From the NCBI RefSeq assembly GCF_000218685.1, contig NW_006763291.1, positions 186,001-250,000 on the forward strand: a stretch of 64,000 bases of DNA. The letters run 5' to 3'. This stretch comes from Serpula lacrymans var. lacrymans S7.9 (Eukaryota > Basidiomycota > Agaricomycetes > Boletales > Serpulaceae). Below the pieces are notes generated by a model that had not been told where the DNA came from, ran no database searches, and was given only the letters and a program-made list of their open reading frames with translations. The translations under genes and the position numbers were made by a program. Each line of letters opens with the position of its first letter. The first letter of the stretch is position 1. Below, piece after piece: positions 10,959 through 21,560 of this stretch.

Positions 10959-12618
10959 TTAGTGAGTCTTTCCTAGTATCTCATCAAGGCTATTCTGTGC
11001 TTTTGTACTGATGTCTTCTTTTGGAACTCGTTCAATTCGTATAAAAATCTTGTCGCCATCTTTGGCTGATTGTTTTTGTTTGCGGTGCACAACCCCATTC
11101 AACCCATCATCAATTGGATTTTCTTCATCACCCCACGCTGTACCACTGTAAGCAAGCCTTGAAGAACCAAGAATATTGCTATATTCAGCCAAGGCCAGTA
11201 GTTTTGGCTTAATCTGCCACGCACAGAGCCAATGTTTGAGGAGTTTTGTGAAAGGAAGTGGATAGTTGTTGATGATGGGGCCATGAACATGCAGTGTCAT
11301 GGCTTTTTCTTTGCTCGGCTTTGGATCTGGGATTTTCTCAAGGTTGTCATATATTGTTTGAAGCTATAAAGGTCAGTGTTTTGTGAAGTTTATATGATTT
11401 ATGACTTACTATTTCACTCCAATAATCTGGGGCTCTACTAATGAATGTCCTAACCTCATCTGACGTTGGCCGATAGTCCGGATTGTCCTCATCGTCAGAC
11501 ATAGCATTTAGGATAAATGCGGCATTAAATTTCTTGTCGGTGTAAGTAGAAAATGGCTGTTTGCAAATTTGTTGGTTGAGTTTCTGTTTTGGAACAGGTG
11601 AGTGCAAGAATCATCATATCATTGTCTGAAACACTCACAGACTGTGCACAAGAGTCTCTGTGTGCTTTGGACACTGACATGCTTACAAGGTTCTCTTCTT
11701 GAGTGTCAGATAGGTCCCTGTCATCTTCATTCTCTCAACTCGCCAGTGCCTTGTCCTTTTGCAATTTCAAACAATACTGCCTTGCCATATATTGGAATTT
11801 CACACAAATTTGATGCTTCAGGTTCTTTGGTAGCACAAGCTGAAGCATCCCTACAACTGGTGGTATTTCTACTGGTGCATTAAGTATGACCCATTGTTGA
11901 ATTTCTACTAAATTTTTGCTATTTGCTTTGTCGTCAGCTGATAATTTCCAGTTATAACAATGTGATATTTTTTGAGTGGCAGTGTCTTTCGGACATTGAC
12001 TGGGATCAATTGACAACAGGTAATCTGGTAAGTGCTTCACTTTGAGTTTATCAACACCAAGTTTTCTCATAAATACTTCATTTATAGCATCCTTGTATAT
12101 TTTAGTGAGTATGGTTCTGGGCTATAATGCAATATGATACTCACTTTCACAGGCTTTGAGTCAGCCGCTTCAAAGCTCAAAGCCTCTCGTTGGTGGGGAG
12201 TGAGTGTTTCGAGTGCAATAGTCACAGGATTGATGTTGTTGAGGGAGATTTGAATTGAGGTGAGCACATCCTCCATATGTTCCCTATCACCACTAATATC
12301 TGACTCATTATTTTCTTCCTCTCCTCCACTTTCCTCGCATTCTACACAGTAAACCCCTCCTGCCTTGTTGAGTGCAACAATTTGTTTTTTCAGGTTGTCC
12401 ATCTCAGCTTTGATTTGTTGATTATCCTGTTGAAACAGGATATTTTCGGCATTCAAAACCTTGACTCTTTTGTCGGTAATGTCTCTGAAATGCTGGTGAG
12501 TAATCTTAAGATCTTCTATTTCTCTTATAGCTGCTTTCAACATGATTATGTTGGAATTAGGTGTTCGTTCATTTGTTGGTCCCTCAAGTTGAGAATGGGA
12601 GTTTGGCTCGGAAGCCAT
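10959..12618 (-). CDS. Coiled-coil protein convergent with the Tnp2 transposase (candidate element-encoded accessory protein)
   Basis: The first exon (ATG at 12618, to about 12147) encodes a long heptad-patterned coiled coil (LKAAIREIEDLKITHQHF; VKVLNAENILFQQDNQQI). An acidic patch follows (CVECEESGGEEENNES). Further exons at about 12099-11735, 11607-11420 and 11366-10959 give KLGVDKLKVKHLPDYLLS, AAFILNAMSDDEDNPDY, RAPDYWSEI and SGTAWGDEENPID. The gene ends with Lys/Asp-rich sequence and a stop at 10959. Splice sites GTGAGT and ATAG/CAAG are present at most junctions, and the junction near 11600-11740 is uncertain. The stops of this gene and the transposase are only about 75 bases apart, so the two form a tail-to-tail pair. 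Similar proteins with a MSD/APDYWSE block occur in agaricomycetes as uncharacterised proteins (memory). A DNA-binding partner role like that of TnpA is only an inference. Confidence 0.5.
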
Positions 12619-13944
12619 AGTGCTGGGGATTGAAGGATGAGATTGATTTTATTCAGTATTATATATATACAAATGTTTGTCTATAACTTTTTTGCTGTCT
12701 GATAGCTGTATTTATCAGTATAATGATTCAGAATTGACGACAACAATGAAGTGTATACCAAAGCACTGTGTGAATTACATAATATAATAATTTTGGCTGG
12801 ATCATCAGTTCGGCGGAAAGCAATCAGATTTAAGTATTACAAGGTCCACAACAGCTGTACTGTCATTATCTAAGATTATGAGTAAACAGTGTGCCCAAAC
12901 ACCACTCAAGGTCCATCATTCAATCATGTATCGGCCTAACTTATTTCAATGCATCAGTTTGGTCCTTAGTTCTAATGTATCACCTTTGGTTCCAAGGTGG
13001 ATTATTAAGATCAAGGCTGAGAGCCCCAACATTAGCATACATATTTCTTTGTGAGTAAAATACCCCACCCAGGCAAACTATTATAGGTCCTGTATGCTAA
13101 GCTTTGATGTGGTGCTGACTTTGGCTTTATGTAACCAAGTTTCAGAATATCAACAGTGGCTTGGACAGGCTAGAATGCAGCTGAATCCTGAAAATTTATG
13201 ATTGTTTTTCTTCTTCTATACTATCAAAGAAGAGACAAAATGTAGCAGTTCTTTCACAAATTGCACATTCTAAGTTCCAGCATGGAAGACTCGACCCTTT
13301 GCCATGTGGTTGGTTCACAAAGGTTTATTCATGTAATGGCTTGGCCACACTGCATTACTTTAGCTGTGCTGCCACTGGCCTCTGATTATTGGGAGTTAAT
13401 TGTGAGGAATCAATTTTTCTCTTTTCTCATTGCATTCCCATCATGTTGTGGTTATCCAATTTATTCCCTGTCACTCCTCTTGTTCTTGGACTAGAGATTA
13501 CAGTTGGCATTCTATTACTCTTATCCTTTTTGTTCTTATTTTCCATTCATACTCACGTCCTATCGTACTTACAACAAAGGAGAACTGTTGTAGACCCTCA
13601 AGAAAATATCCAGATGACATAGCAATGATCCAATGCTATGTCTGGGAATACTTCAGAGGGATATTGATAAGCGAGGAAGGCTATGAATCAGCACCTTCTC
13701 ATGGGCTTACTGATACAGCCAATTGTACACCTCTTACCAATATTTTCTCTCATGCAATTAGTAAATACGATAGATTGGACCACTTTCTCCGAGTCTTTCT
13801 TTTCTTATTGGTTAGTTAGTTGGTCAGACCATTGTTGTTCACTATATAAGGAAGTACATACTCGATGTATTATTCCTTAGTTCAATATTAGTTTGGATTT
13901 GCGCTTATACAGATACTCTTCAACTACACACTCTGATACACCGC
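12619..13944. other. Gene-poor stretch, possible LTR-like segment
   Basis: No convincing gene. A CACTATATAAGG TATA-like box lies at 13840-13851. Sequence from about 13584 (TGTTGTAGACCC) to 13952 has the look of an LTR with a TATA box and an Asn/Leu-rich tail, but no target duplication could be found, so it is not called as an element. Confidence 0.25.
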
Positions 13945-15175
13945 CTTTCAGCAAGGACTTGGCCAGACATTGGGTGTTGTTATATAGCTTCGTATCTGTT
14001 GCCTGACAGAAATGATGCAATGATGGCCAAATGGGATTAACTTGGCATTGAAGGGCCAGTGCTCCTTGCAAACAAGGATAATGGTGCAATGGTACAGGGT
14101 GCTTGTCATGGTGCTGATTGTGAGCCAACTCCTGCTGAGGTGCGTGCACTGAATGAGTCAAGCTGAGGAGCAGTAAAAACAATCAGTCTTGCAGGCAGAA
14201 TCTTCAACAATAAAGATAAGAAGAAAGGCCAGCATGATACATATTGCTGGTACATGGAAAACATAGGGCTGGTGGCCAGTCAATTTCCTGACACAAGCAA
14301 TGTCAGGTTCCAGTCTCACATCAAAGCTGTGGAGGTGGTTCTCATGGATCATCAAGCTATACTCAAGTTTCTGGAATTTGTACGAGATAAGAAGGATCAC
14401 TGGAAACTCAATCATATGGAACTCAACTTGTACAAGGCTCTCCACTGTTCGAAGACAATGACAGAGGTTGTTGCCATTGTGTTATATGGTGGTACAGTCT
14501 CACATCCATATTCACAGATGGTTTGGGGGCCAGGCACAGAGTCTCTCAATGTGCTGGACTTGGGACCATTACACGGAACTGAAACAGCACCTCAAACTCA
14601 TGATTACCAATCCCGAGCTGATCTTTGGTGCTAATGTGGCCCCCAAGACAGCTTGCTTTGGTGGTCGGCTCTGTTTTAATCCTGCTGCTATGGCTGCAGC
14701 ATTCAAACTTGCCTCCAAGCTTGAGCATCTGTGTCCAATCACACTAGCCCTATTCCAGGGAGCACTCAACAAGTGGGAATCATTCACAACTGAATATGCG
14801 CCAGGTGGCACAATTGACCAAGCCAGTACTGAGGAGCATGATGCTGCATGGATGCCTGCAATAAATGACGCAAACAAGGGGGCCCTTGGCATATTCCGGC
14901 TGCGTGCACAAGATAAGCCTACCTTATCAATGCATCAGCACAATGCAATCACACAATTTTGCCACAATGACACGCAGTTGTTTGTGGACGCAACATTCAC
15001 CTCAGAAGATTTTTGCCATGCCATGCACCTCGTGAGAGAAATTGATAGCACTGGACTCGAGAAGAAGTGCCACCTTGAGATTATTCAGCATGAAGAGGGT
15101 GAGGTCCAAGCAAAGAGGCAGAGGGTTGCAGAGGCAGCAGAAGGAAGCACAGAAGAAGGCGAGCCGAGAGGCTGA
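13945..15175 (+). pseudogene. Member of a multicopy agaricomycete ORF family (APGG / AWMPA-ND-N-GALG type), broken
   Basis: In order, the read gives LLPDRNDAMMAKWD, LGIEGPVLLANKDNGA, a GAVKTISLAG segment, QFPDTSNVRFQSH near 14280, MVWGPGTESLNVLDLGPLH near 14520, EYAPGGTIDQ near 14800, AWMPAINDANKGALG near 14850, and a C-terminal charged helix rich in Lys, Gln and Glu. From memory this order belongs to a large lineage-specific agaricomycete family of unknown biochemical function, often beside transposons. It is dead here: a TAA after AKWD near 14038, a TGA near 14165, and a frame change near 14570. An inverted, also damaged copy lies at 45960-47295. Apart from the coiled-coil C-terminus, no domain can be named. 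Confidence 0.5.
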
Positions 15176-15483
15176 ATGCAATGCCACAGCAATAGTCCTG
15201 ACGCCAAATGAAGAAAAACTGAATTGACTCACCAAGGATAAGCTGATTATTCAACTGAAGATTCACCGGGTACAAGACTCAACTATACCTTGGGGTCTGT
15301 GAGGCATAGTGAAGAAAAACCTCATAAGGATATTGATAGCTCAAATCTCTGTCGTTCTCCAGCAAAACATGCACACTGCAAGTGGAAGTGGTCCCTGTGA
15401 GCAAGATAGAAGCTAAGGGCACAGTCAAATGATAAGATTCTCGCGATCACTAGTTTCTTTGCATTTTTAATAAAACATAGTCA
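14722..15483 (+). repeat. Dispersed repeat, inverted copy at 45960-47062
   Basis: The last part of the multicopy ORF and its 300-base 3' flank match 45960-47062 on the other strand at high identity. Differences are a few substitutions, one short indel near 15437 and a 336-base insertion in the other copy. Homology stops at 15483, exactly where the Harbinger-type end begins. Confidence 0.8.
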
Positions 15484-15500
15484 GGGCCTGTTCGGCAGCC
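15484..15500 (+). mobile_element. Probable left terminal sequence of a PIF/Harbinger-type element
   Basis: GGGCCTGTTCGGCAGCC resembles the GGGCCTGTT.. ends of Harbinger/Tourist elements. It is preceded by TCA, a plausible 3-base target. The homologous copy near 45960 runs on uninterrupted past the same TCA, so it serves as an empty site. The matching right end was not found. Confidence 0.5.
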
Positions 15501-15684
15501 ACCGTTTCAAAATGTCACCCGCCAAAAAAGTTGCGTTTTGGAACGAGCTGACGTGTTCGGCAACTCAGCTTGTTTCAAAAAAACTTTGTCACACCGGTCT
15601 GCAAATTGTGTTCCCAACTTTTACACTCAAACTACAATAGCTCACACTGCTCTATCACTCTCAAACCCACCTCAAAAGCCCCCA

Positions 15685-16751
15685 ATGACCTCTCAAAAGC
15701 TCACACTCAAGATTTCATCTATGAAAAACAGGCTCCTTGCCAACAAAGAGAACCAACCTCCTAGTCAACAATCTCAGAGTCCAGCCCCAAAAGAGCCCCG
15801 AAATGCAAAATGGACATCAGAGGATGATGCCACATTAGTGGATAAATTGAATAAGGCACAAATGGAAGGTAATCAACCTGACAATAATTTCAAAAAACCA
15901 GCTTTTGTTGCTGCAGCCGTTGTGCTGGTGCACCAAAGACATCTACAAATTGTAGCCGACATTGGGGAACAGTAAGTCAACCATTGTATAACATATATTG
16001 TACTGATTTTTATCATCACAGTTAAAGGCTATGTGCCTTGTTGTTCAGCAGCTCCGAGAGCCGTCTGGTTTTGGATAGGATGATACCAGAAAGAAAGTAA
16101 CTGCTGAAGAAGATGTGTGGGATAACTATATTGCAGTAAGTGTAGAGTCAATAATTTAGTATGGGATGTACTCAATTAGATCTGTCTCAGTCCCATCCAG
16201 AACCAAAGCTATGGCGTACAAACCCTTTTCCACCCTACAATGATATAATTGGACTTATTGATGGACACTATGCCACTGGTGAGGGTGCTTTTCATATCCC
16301 AGAGATTGATGAGCCTTCTTTGCCCTCACCTCATCCTTATGAGGAGCAAGTGGATCAAGATGAGCACAGCAGATGGTCATCCAGAGAGTGATTTAGACTT
16401 GGATGGGGAAGAAAAGTCTCAGGTATGTGATATGGCTTGATGTTGACTTTACCTCACTATTCATTCTTCTAGGATTCTATTGAAGTGTCTCAGAGCTCAA
16501 AACGCAAATGTGCAGCTTCTGGATCACCCACTCCTGCATCTGCAGCTTCATCACTCAGTTGTCCTGACCCTAGTATTTTCCAGCTTATTGGTGATGTCCC
16601 CAGCACACCTAAGAGGAGAATTGCTGCAATCAAGGCTGTTTGTGTTGATAATGCATTGGCCACTGCTGAGCGCACACAAGCAATTGCACTATTCACCAAG
16701 AATATTGCCATTGCTGATGCATATTCTGCTATCTCTGATGATGTCCTTTGA
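15685..16751 (+). pseudogene. Myb/SANT-like domain protein of the type paired with Harbinger transposases, broken
   Basis: After a Lys/Ser-rich N-terminus the Myb/SANT-like domain starts near 15805 (WTSEDDATLVDKLNKAQMEG). It continues through GAPKTSTNCSRHW (read in the next frame) and LKAMCLVVQQLREPSGFG to TAEEDVWDNYIA. These are the regularly spaced Trp residues of the domain. Exons 15685-15971, 16022 to about 16134, 16183 to about 16422 and 16473-16751 follow short introns. The last exon encodes Ser/Thr-rich sequence and a C-terminal helix (ALATAERTQAIALFTKNIAI). It is dead: a one-base frame change near 15930, and a TAG at 16076-16078 where the family has Trp (GFGWDD). It converges with the transposase remnant at 16808-17353. 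Such proteins are thought to bind element ends for the transposase (known for PIF/Harbinger). Confidence 0.65.
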
Positions 16752-16807
16752 TCCAACTACATCCATCTTGAGATTGATAGCATATAGTTAAAATAGCTTT
16801 ACTATTA

Positions 16808-17353
16808 CTAGTTTCCAGTTTGAGTATATGTGATATACTGTTCCCACATTGCCTTTGCAATTATATCATATTTAAGTATTGCCCTCTCCTTTTCCTGAGG
16901 TGTGATGACATGGCTATGATCCCTTTGATCCTGCCGCATAGCTTGACTATTCTGTCCACCACCTATGCTGTCCCTTTTTTCATTGTTACTGTTATCAGGA
17001 TCATGAACTCATATGAAATTGTGAAGAATGCAAAGTGCAGTTGAGATATGCTTGGAGTGACAAAAACCTGCATGATTTTTGAGCTCTTGAAGGAGCCTGC
17101 GGAAAACTGGCTTGGAAAGCCCCATCATATTATGGAATCAATGAGGATGTCCACATAATAGCTCCCTAACCCAAGCATGACCAGTTAAAATTGAATTATG
17201 CTGAGGTGATTTAATAAGAGATGATACTGAAGCCAGTGATACAGCAGCAGCAGCTGTGGCCGAAGCCAGGGAAGCAGCCTTCCTTCGTTGAGCATGAGGC
17301 GACTTAAGGAGAGCCGAGGCAGCTGCTTTCTTTCGAGAGGAGGATGTGGTCAT
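16808..17353 (-). pseudogene. PIF/Harbinger DDE transposase remnant, internally deleted
   Basis: The start at 17353 (MTTSSSRKKAAAS) leads into SILTGHAWVRELLCGHPH, then MMGLSKPVFRRLLQEL. This is the helical N-terminal region of fungal Harbinger transposases. The sequence then jumps to TALCILHNFI and VHDPDNSNNEK, followed by the C-terminal KYDIIAKAMWEQY. ALCxLHNFIRxHDP is the usual block after the last catalytic residue. The whole DDE core is therefore deleted, near 17055. A TGA at 17138-17140 (expected Arg: GHPHR) and a TGA/TAA within LHNFI also break the frame. It is convergent with the Myb/SANT-like gene, the normal two-gene layout of such elements. Confidence 0.6.
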
Positions 17354-17403
17354 GATGGAGGCTCAGGGGGCAGAAAAACCACTATCTACTGATAATCTAC
17401 AAT

Positions 17404-17952
17404 CACTGGGTGCATAGCCAAATATATACATGAGAAAAATCTGGAAAAAAAAGCTTGAAAACAAAAATACGTTTTTCAAGATATCTCTCCCATAACTATT
17501 TTTCTTTTCAAATGGATGGCTCTTTGCATCATCCAAATGGTGNNNNNNNNNNNNNNNNNNNNNNNNNNNNNNNNNNNNNNNNNNNNNNNNNNNNNNNNNN
17601 NNNNNNNNNNNNNNNNNNNNNNNNNNNNNNNNNNNNNNNNNNNNNNNNNNNNNNNNNNNNNNNNNNNNNNNNNNNNNNNNNNNNNNNNNNNNNNNNNNNN
17701 NNNNNNNNNNNNNNNNNNNNNNNNNNNNNNNNNNNNNNNNNNNNNNTTTTCCCGGGTAAATTGCCCTTCCTTATTTGGATTGGAAAACTACCCGATGGCT
17801 CTTTGCGTCATCCAAACAATGTCTTGTATAAAATCAATCCATTTGAAAAACTAAAAATAATTATGGGAGAAATATCTTGAAAAAAGTATTTTTGTTTTCA
17901 AGCTTTTTTTTCCAGATTTTTCTCATGTATATATTTGGCTATGCACCCAGTG
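17404..17952. repeat. Long inverted repeat around an assembly gap
   Basis: The left arm begins CACTGGGTGCATAGCC at 17404 and the right arm ends with its complement at 17937-17952. The arms match for about 110 bases, through ATATATACATGAGAAAAATC and a GAAAAAAAAGCTTG block. A 22-base word, ATGGCTCTTTGCxTCATCCA, also occurs in direct orientation on both sides (about 17515 and 17793). No target duplication is evident. It could be a MITE or foldback element, or the end structure of the Harbinger element. Confidence 0.7.
17543..17746. other. Assembly gap (204 N)
   Basis: A run of N inside the inverted repeat. The true length is unknown. A hairpin-forming centre would explain a failure to assemble. 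Confidence 0.99.
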
Positions 17953-18025
17953 CCAGTCAGGTGATCCTGCTTTTTAACAAGCTAAAATACTGCTAATTAG
18001 CCATGCTAATAAGCCACCTGTACCG

Positions 18026-20272
18026 CTACCATGTTTCTGGCCATTTGCTATCACCACTACTGGAACTATCACACTCCTGGCCAGATTTCTCAGCCTTGGT
18101 GTCACCTTTATCACCACAAATGGCTTCAGCTTCCTCTGCCAATACCACATGTAGCCCTTTGGCACTGAGGTCTATTTTGGACTCTAGGTCAAAGTCAGCA
18201 TCCTCCGGCGCTTTGATACTTTCCCGCACATTATCTAACCAAGTGCTAGCCTGAGACTTGCTATCCTCAATCTCTTCATCTTCATCTTGGCATTCTGTTA
18301 ACAGTAAGCTGTTCATTGTTTCATGGTGTCGCTTCACTACCTTTTGCTTAGGTGTAAGCAGGTGTGCATCAAGGTTGTAAAACTTGACTGTTGGCCGCTC
18401 TGGAGGTTTGGCCTACTTTTATGTGAACAAAAACAACAGTCAAAGGGTGCATAAATTGATCACTCACTGAGACATTATACATGTACCATTGTCGGATCTG
18501 TGTCATGTCCACCAAAGTGCATACATCCTGTTAATTTTGCAGTGGCATGTTCATTTGGGTAAATACAGACATAGTACGCTCTTCTGGCATTGAGCTTGGC
18601 CGAATGGAGAATATAATATTTTTACAGCCAGAGTCTGTATATCTGTAGATGAGCCTGGTTTTTGCGGATTCAAACTTGGACTTACTGCAAGAACACTCCC
18701 TTCGGGAATTCTTGTCAAGTGTGTCCACCATGATAGTGGTGATTGACCATCTTCAGGTAGGGCTTCAAAAGGGTACTGACCAGGAGCATAACATTCAAAT
18801 TGTCAGAGAAAAGACTGCTGTGCTTCATGACCAGTTAATTTTTTCAGAACATTATTCTCCTTTGTCTTCCATTCGGCCTCAAGAAGACCTTTTAGAAACA
18901 CAAGCACACGTGCAAAAACAGCATAGTTATGGATGGGTGGTCCTGAGGCCTCCAACATCAAAGTCTTTGCATGTTGTGTAGGAATCACTATAATAAGTGT
19001 GAGTGGATTCAAGTTCTTCTGGAAGATTCTGCTATGAACATAACCTAGAAAATACAAATTTGTTAGTATTCAATATTTAATTTGTTGTACTTACAAGGAT
19101 TCAAGTAAAGAGCAGATATAGGAGCATCAGTGGGACCATCTGATAACATTCCATGAAATTGAGTATTGAATATGGCACAAATCTGACCAGATTTTTCCAC
19201 CAAAAAGGGATTATTGTCATCATCAAATATTTGCTTTAGTGTGGCCCCAATTGTGAAGTAAAACAAGTAAATGTCTGAAAAGTCAATTCGCAATGACTCG
19301 AGGCAAGCAATTGCCTTTGCAATGGGAGTGACAACAAGTGTGTAACGATGTATTTGAAGTTCAAACTCCAAGGAGCGAGGGGAGCTGCTTTGGAGAAGGC
19401 CTGTAAGGTGTGATTTCTTTGCGGGAAACTTTACTTGCTTTGAGTTAATGATATGGCGCATTGCAGGGAGGCAGTGCTGCAATGATAATGCTGAAATACA
19501 AACTGTAGCAAAGCGGGTTTTCCCAATGCCCTCCAGACCACGAGCTATATTCAATGCTTTGCGAGCTTGTTTAAGAGAGTTATTAGCTGCATTTGACTTG
19601 TGGAAATAGGTAATAATTGAGCGAAGGCTTTTAACCACCTATATAGGAAAACAGATGAGAATAATTCTCTAATGCTCGGAGAAGAATCAAAAACTCACAG
19701 GCGAGAACATGTCCAGTTGTGTAATATCCTTGCAAAGAAGATTGAGATCGGGAATTTGAACCAGAGTTTTTATCTCTGTGCATAATAGCTGGCGAGCAAC
19801 ACAAGTATTCCCAGTGTTGTCAGATGTGACACCCGCAAAATGGTTTCGTCCAAGCAGGTCAATGGCCCTCAGTACAAGCTGTGCCAAGTACTTGCCAGTG
19901 TGAGATTCATCAGTGCATTCCTCCCCTTGGATAAGAAAGCTTCATCCTTCTGGTGTTGTAAAGTGAATAGTGTAAACCGCATCCTGTTGTTTTGCTGTTC
20001 CACCATCAAATGAAACTGTCAAGTTGAACTTTGATTTGAGAAAGTCAAGAGTAAGCTCTCGGACGTGTGCTGCTTCTTTGGGGATATGACTATCAGCAAT
20101 GGTCGTGCTTGAAGCTGGCTGATAGGCTTTGTTTGCAATTGCATGCAAATCCTTCCATTCTTTGTAATCTGCAATTCGTGGGGGGGGAGACTTGCCGCAC
20201 AGATAAGCTTGACAATAGCCAGGTCCATCCAAAGCCCCAGGATCTTTCGGCCTTCGCTTCCAAAATCCAGAT
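18026..20272 (-). pseudogene. hAT-like transposase of the DUF659 type, broken
   Basis: Read on the minus strand from about 20270: LAIVKLICAASLPPHELQ, then SSTTIADSHIPKEAAHVREL. The DUF659 core TVSFDGGTAKQQDAVYTIHF and GEECTDESHTGKYLA follow. Next come the metal-binding region GVTSDNTGNTCVARQLL with KDITQL, SIITYFHKSNAANNSLKQAR, and GIGKTRFATVCISALSLQ. C-terminal exons (19057-18803, 18420-18026) are less conserved and end in acidic, Ser-rich sequence. Introns near 19640-19690, 19060 and 18420 are plausible. It is dead: a frame change at a run of seven or more G near 20180, and a TGA at 19942-19944 where Trp would be expected (EGW-SFLIQ). The family call rests on the DGG and TSDNTGN blocks and on remembered agaricomycete homologues. 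Confidence 0.65.
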
Positions 20273-20275
20273 CAA

Positions 20276-21030
20276 TCACAGTAGGCTTGTTGGCTGTAGC
20301 ATTGAGTAAAGGAATCTAGGCCAGCTCATGGCTATGATAAGAAACTTTGGGTGTCGGTTGGTCTCGGATCTGATCTTTGACACTGTTGAACAAGGAGTCA
20401 GCATTGTAGTGATTGGAGGTTGGGACATACTTGTTGTCATTCCAGTCATATTTGCAAGGACAAAGAAGGTATCCCATAAGGCTGTGAGCAAAACCTTGCC
20501 CATTTTTGTCAACTGTGTCGAGAGGAGAACATGAATACATTGTTGAAAAAAATTCCAATAACCCCAAAACCACAGCTGGTTTCATTTTCCCTGCATTATC
20601 CCCGCAAGCACCATCTGCCCCTTTTGTGAGCTTGATGACAAAGTTGAGCGTCAGAAGGGATGCAAGCTGGAAAGCAAATGACGTACCTGCTTATATATAG
20701 ACAATAGTTTTTTGACCCTCACTGGTGTCTCAAGCAATTTTTGTTTGACAGATGGTACATAGAGTATGAACTCTTTGAATGTGTTGTAAAGGCAATTCTC
20801 GCTGTAGAGTAGGACATCAGTAGATATTCCAAGATAACTAAGGGAAAGAGCACACTCGTTAGTGTATTGCTAAGACCCTCCCAGTTATCACTAGTGCCAT
20901 CATCATCTTTATCCCTGCAATCAGAGGCAGTGGCTATGTCAATCACAGAATCAAAGAAAGTAACTAGATGCCGAATACCGCGACCTTGAGCAACCCAAGA
21001 GTCCGTATCTCTGTAAAGATTAGGTGAGAT
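20276..21030 (-). pseudogene. DUF6698-like gene fragment
   Basis: On the minus strand, WVAQGRGIRHLVTFFDSVID is followed by an acidic Asp-rich patch. Further exons give GQGFAHSLMGYLLCPCKYDW and VKDQIRDQ. From memory, G-F-x-H-x(2)-T-G-x-LLCP-x(3)-W in the middle of a protein with an N-terminal W-I-A-x-G helix is the DUF6698 pattern of agaricomycetes, of unknown function. The C-terminal part (SVTPGSVAWAAV type) is missing here and a similar piece occurs at 40741-40801. The frame changes around 20700-20950 are not all explained by introns. The hAT pseudogene follows on the same strand with only a few bases between, so the two may have been joined by rearrangement. Confidence 0.4.
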
Positions 21031-21412
21031 GCAGGAAGTGTAGCTCAGATATATTGGCTTTACACTTTTTGTTTTTGACGCCCGTGTCTGAATTCTTCAA
21101 GCTGCTGTTTAAGGACCTCTAACCTGTATTTTGTCCCTGCATGCACAGTAGCAGAATCCATGTTTTGAGGGGGGGAAGATGCATCCATAGGTACTGCAGA
21201 TGAAACAAGATATTCCCGACCTGGGATGGACTTTCAAGTTTTTAGGGAGAGAAAAAAAGATTGCCCTTAAGCATGTCGCACTTCTGTGTGACAATCATAC
21301 AACACCAAATCTAACTTCAACATCAGATACTGAGTCTCTGCACCAGTTTCCCAGGCTGAAATTAGAAGGTTGATGGTCAACTAGCAAAAATTTTGTTCAT
21401 AATTGATTATTG

Positions 21413-21560
21413 AGCCCAACCGTTAGGCAGGGTTGGGGGGCCACCCGCAACACAGCGTTAGACCCGTTGCAGGTTGAGGTCCAACCCATCAATCATAATA
21501 TATTTATTGGCATCCGCTGGGTCAGCAGATACTTCCTGCTGATGGACAGGTTGGTGCTCA
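21413..21560. repeat. Cluster of GGTTG/CAACC inverted pairs
   Basis: Four short inverted pairs lie within 150 bases: CCCAACC/GGTTGGG at 21415-21440, GGTTG/CAACC around 21472, and AGGTTG/CAACCT near 21550. The 15-mer GGTTGAGGTCCAACC recurs near 25948. The pattern is like the subterminal repeats of hAT elements, but no element can be bounded. Confidence 0.35.

Noticed and set aside
13584..13952. A solo LTR from TGTTGTAGACCC to CTCTGATACA with a TATA box
   Set aside because: No 5-base duplication at the proposed limits and no second copy in the window.
17455..17880. An ORF across the assembly gap
   Set aside because: Most of it is N; the flanks are the inverted repeat.
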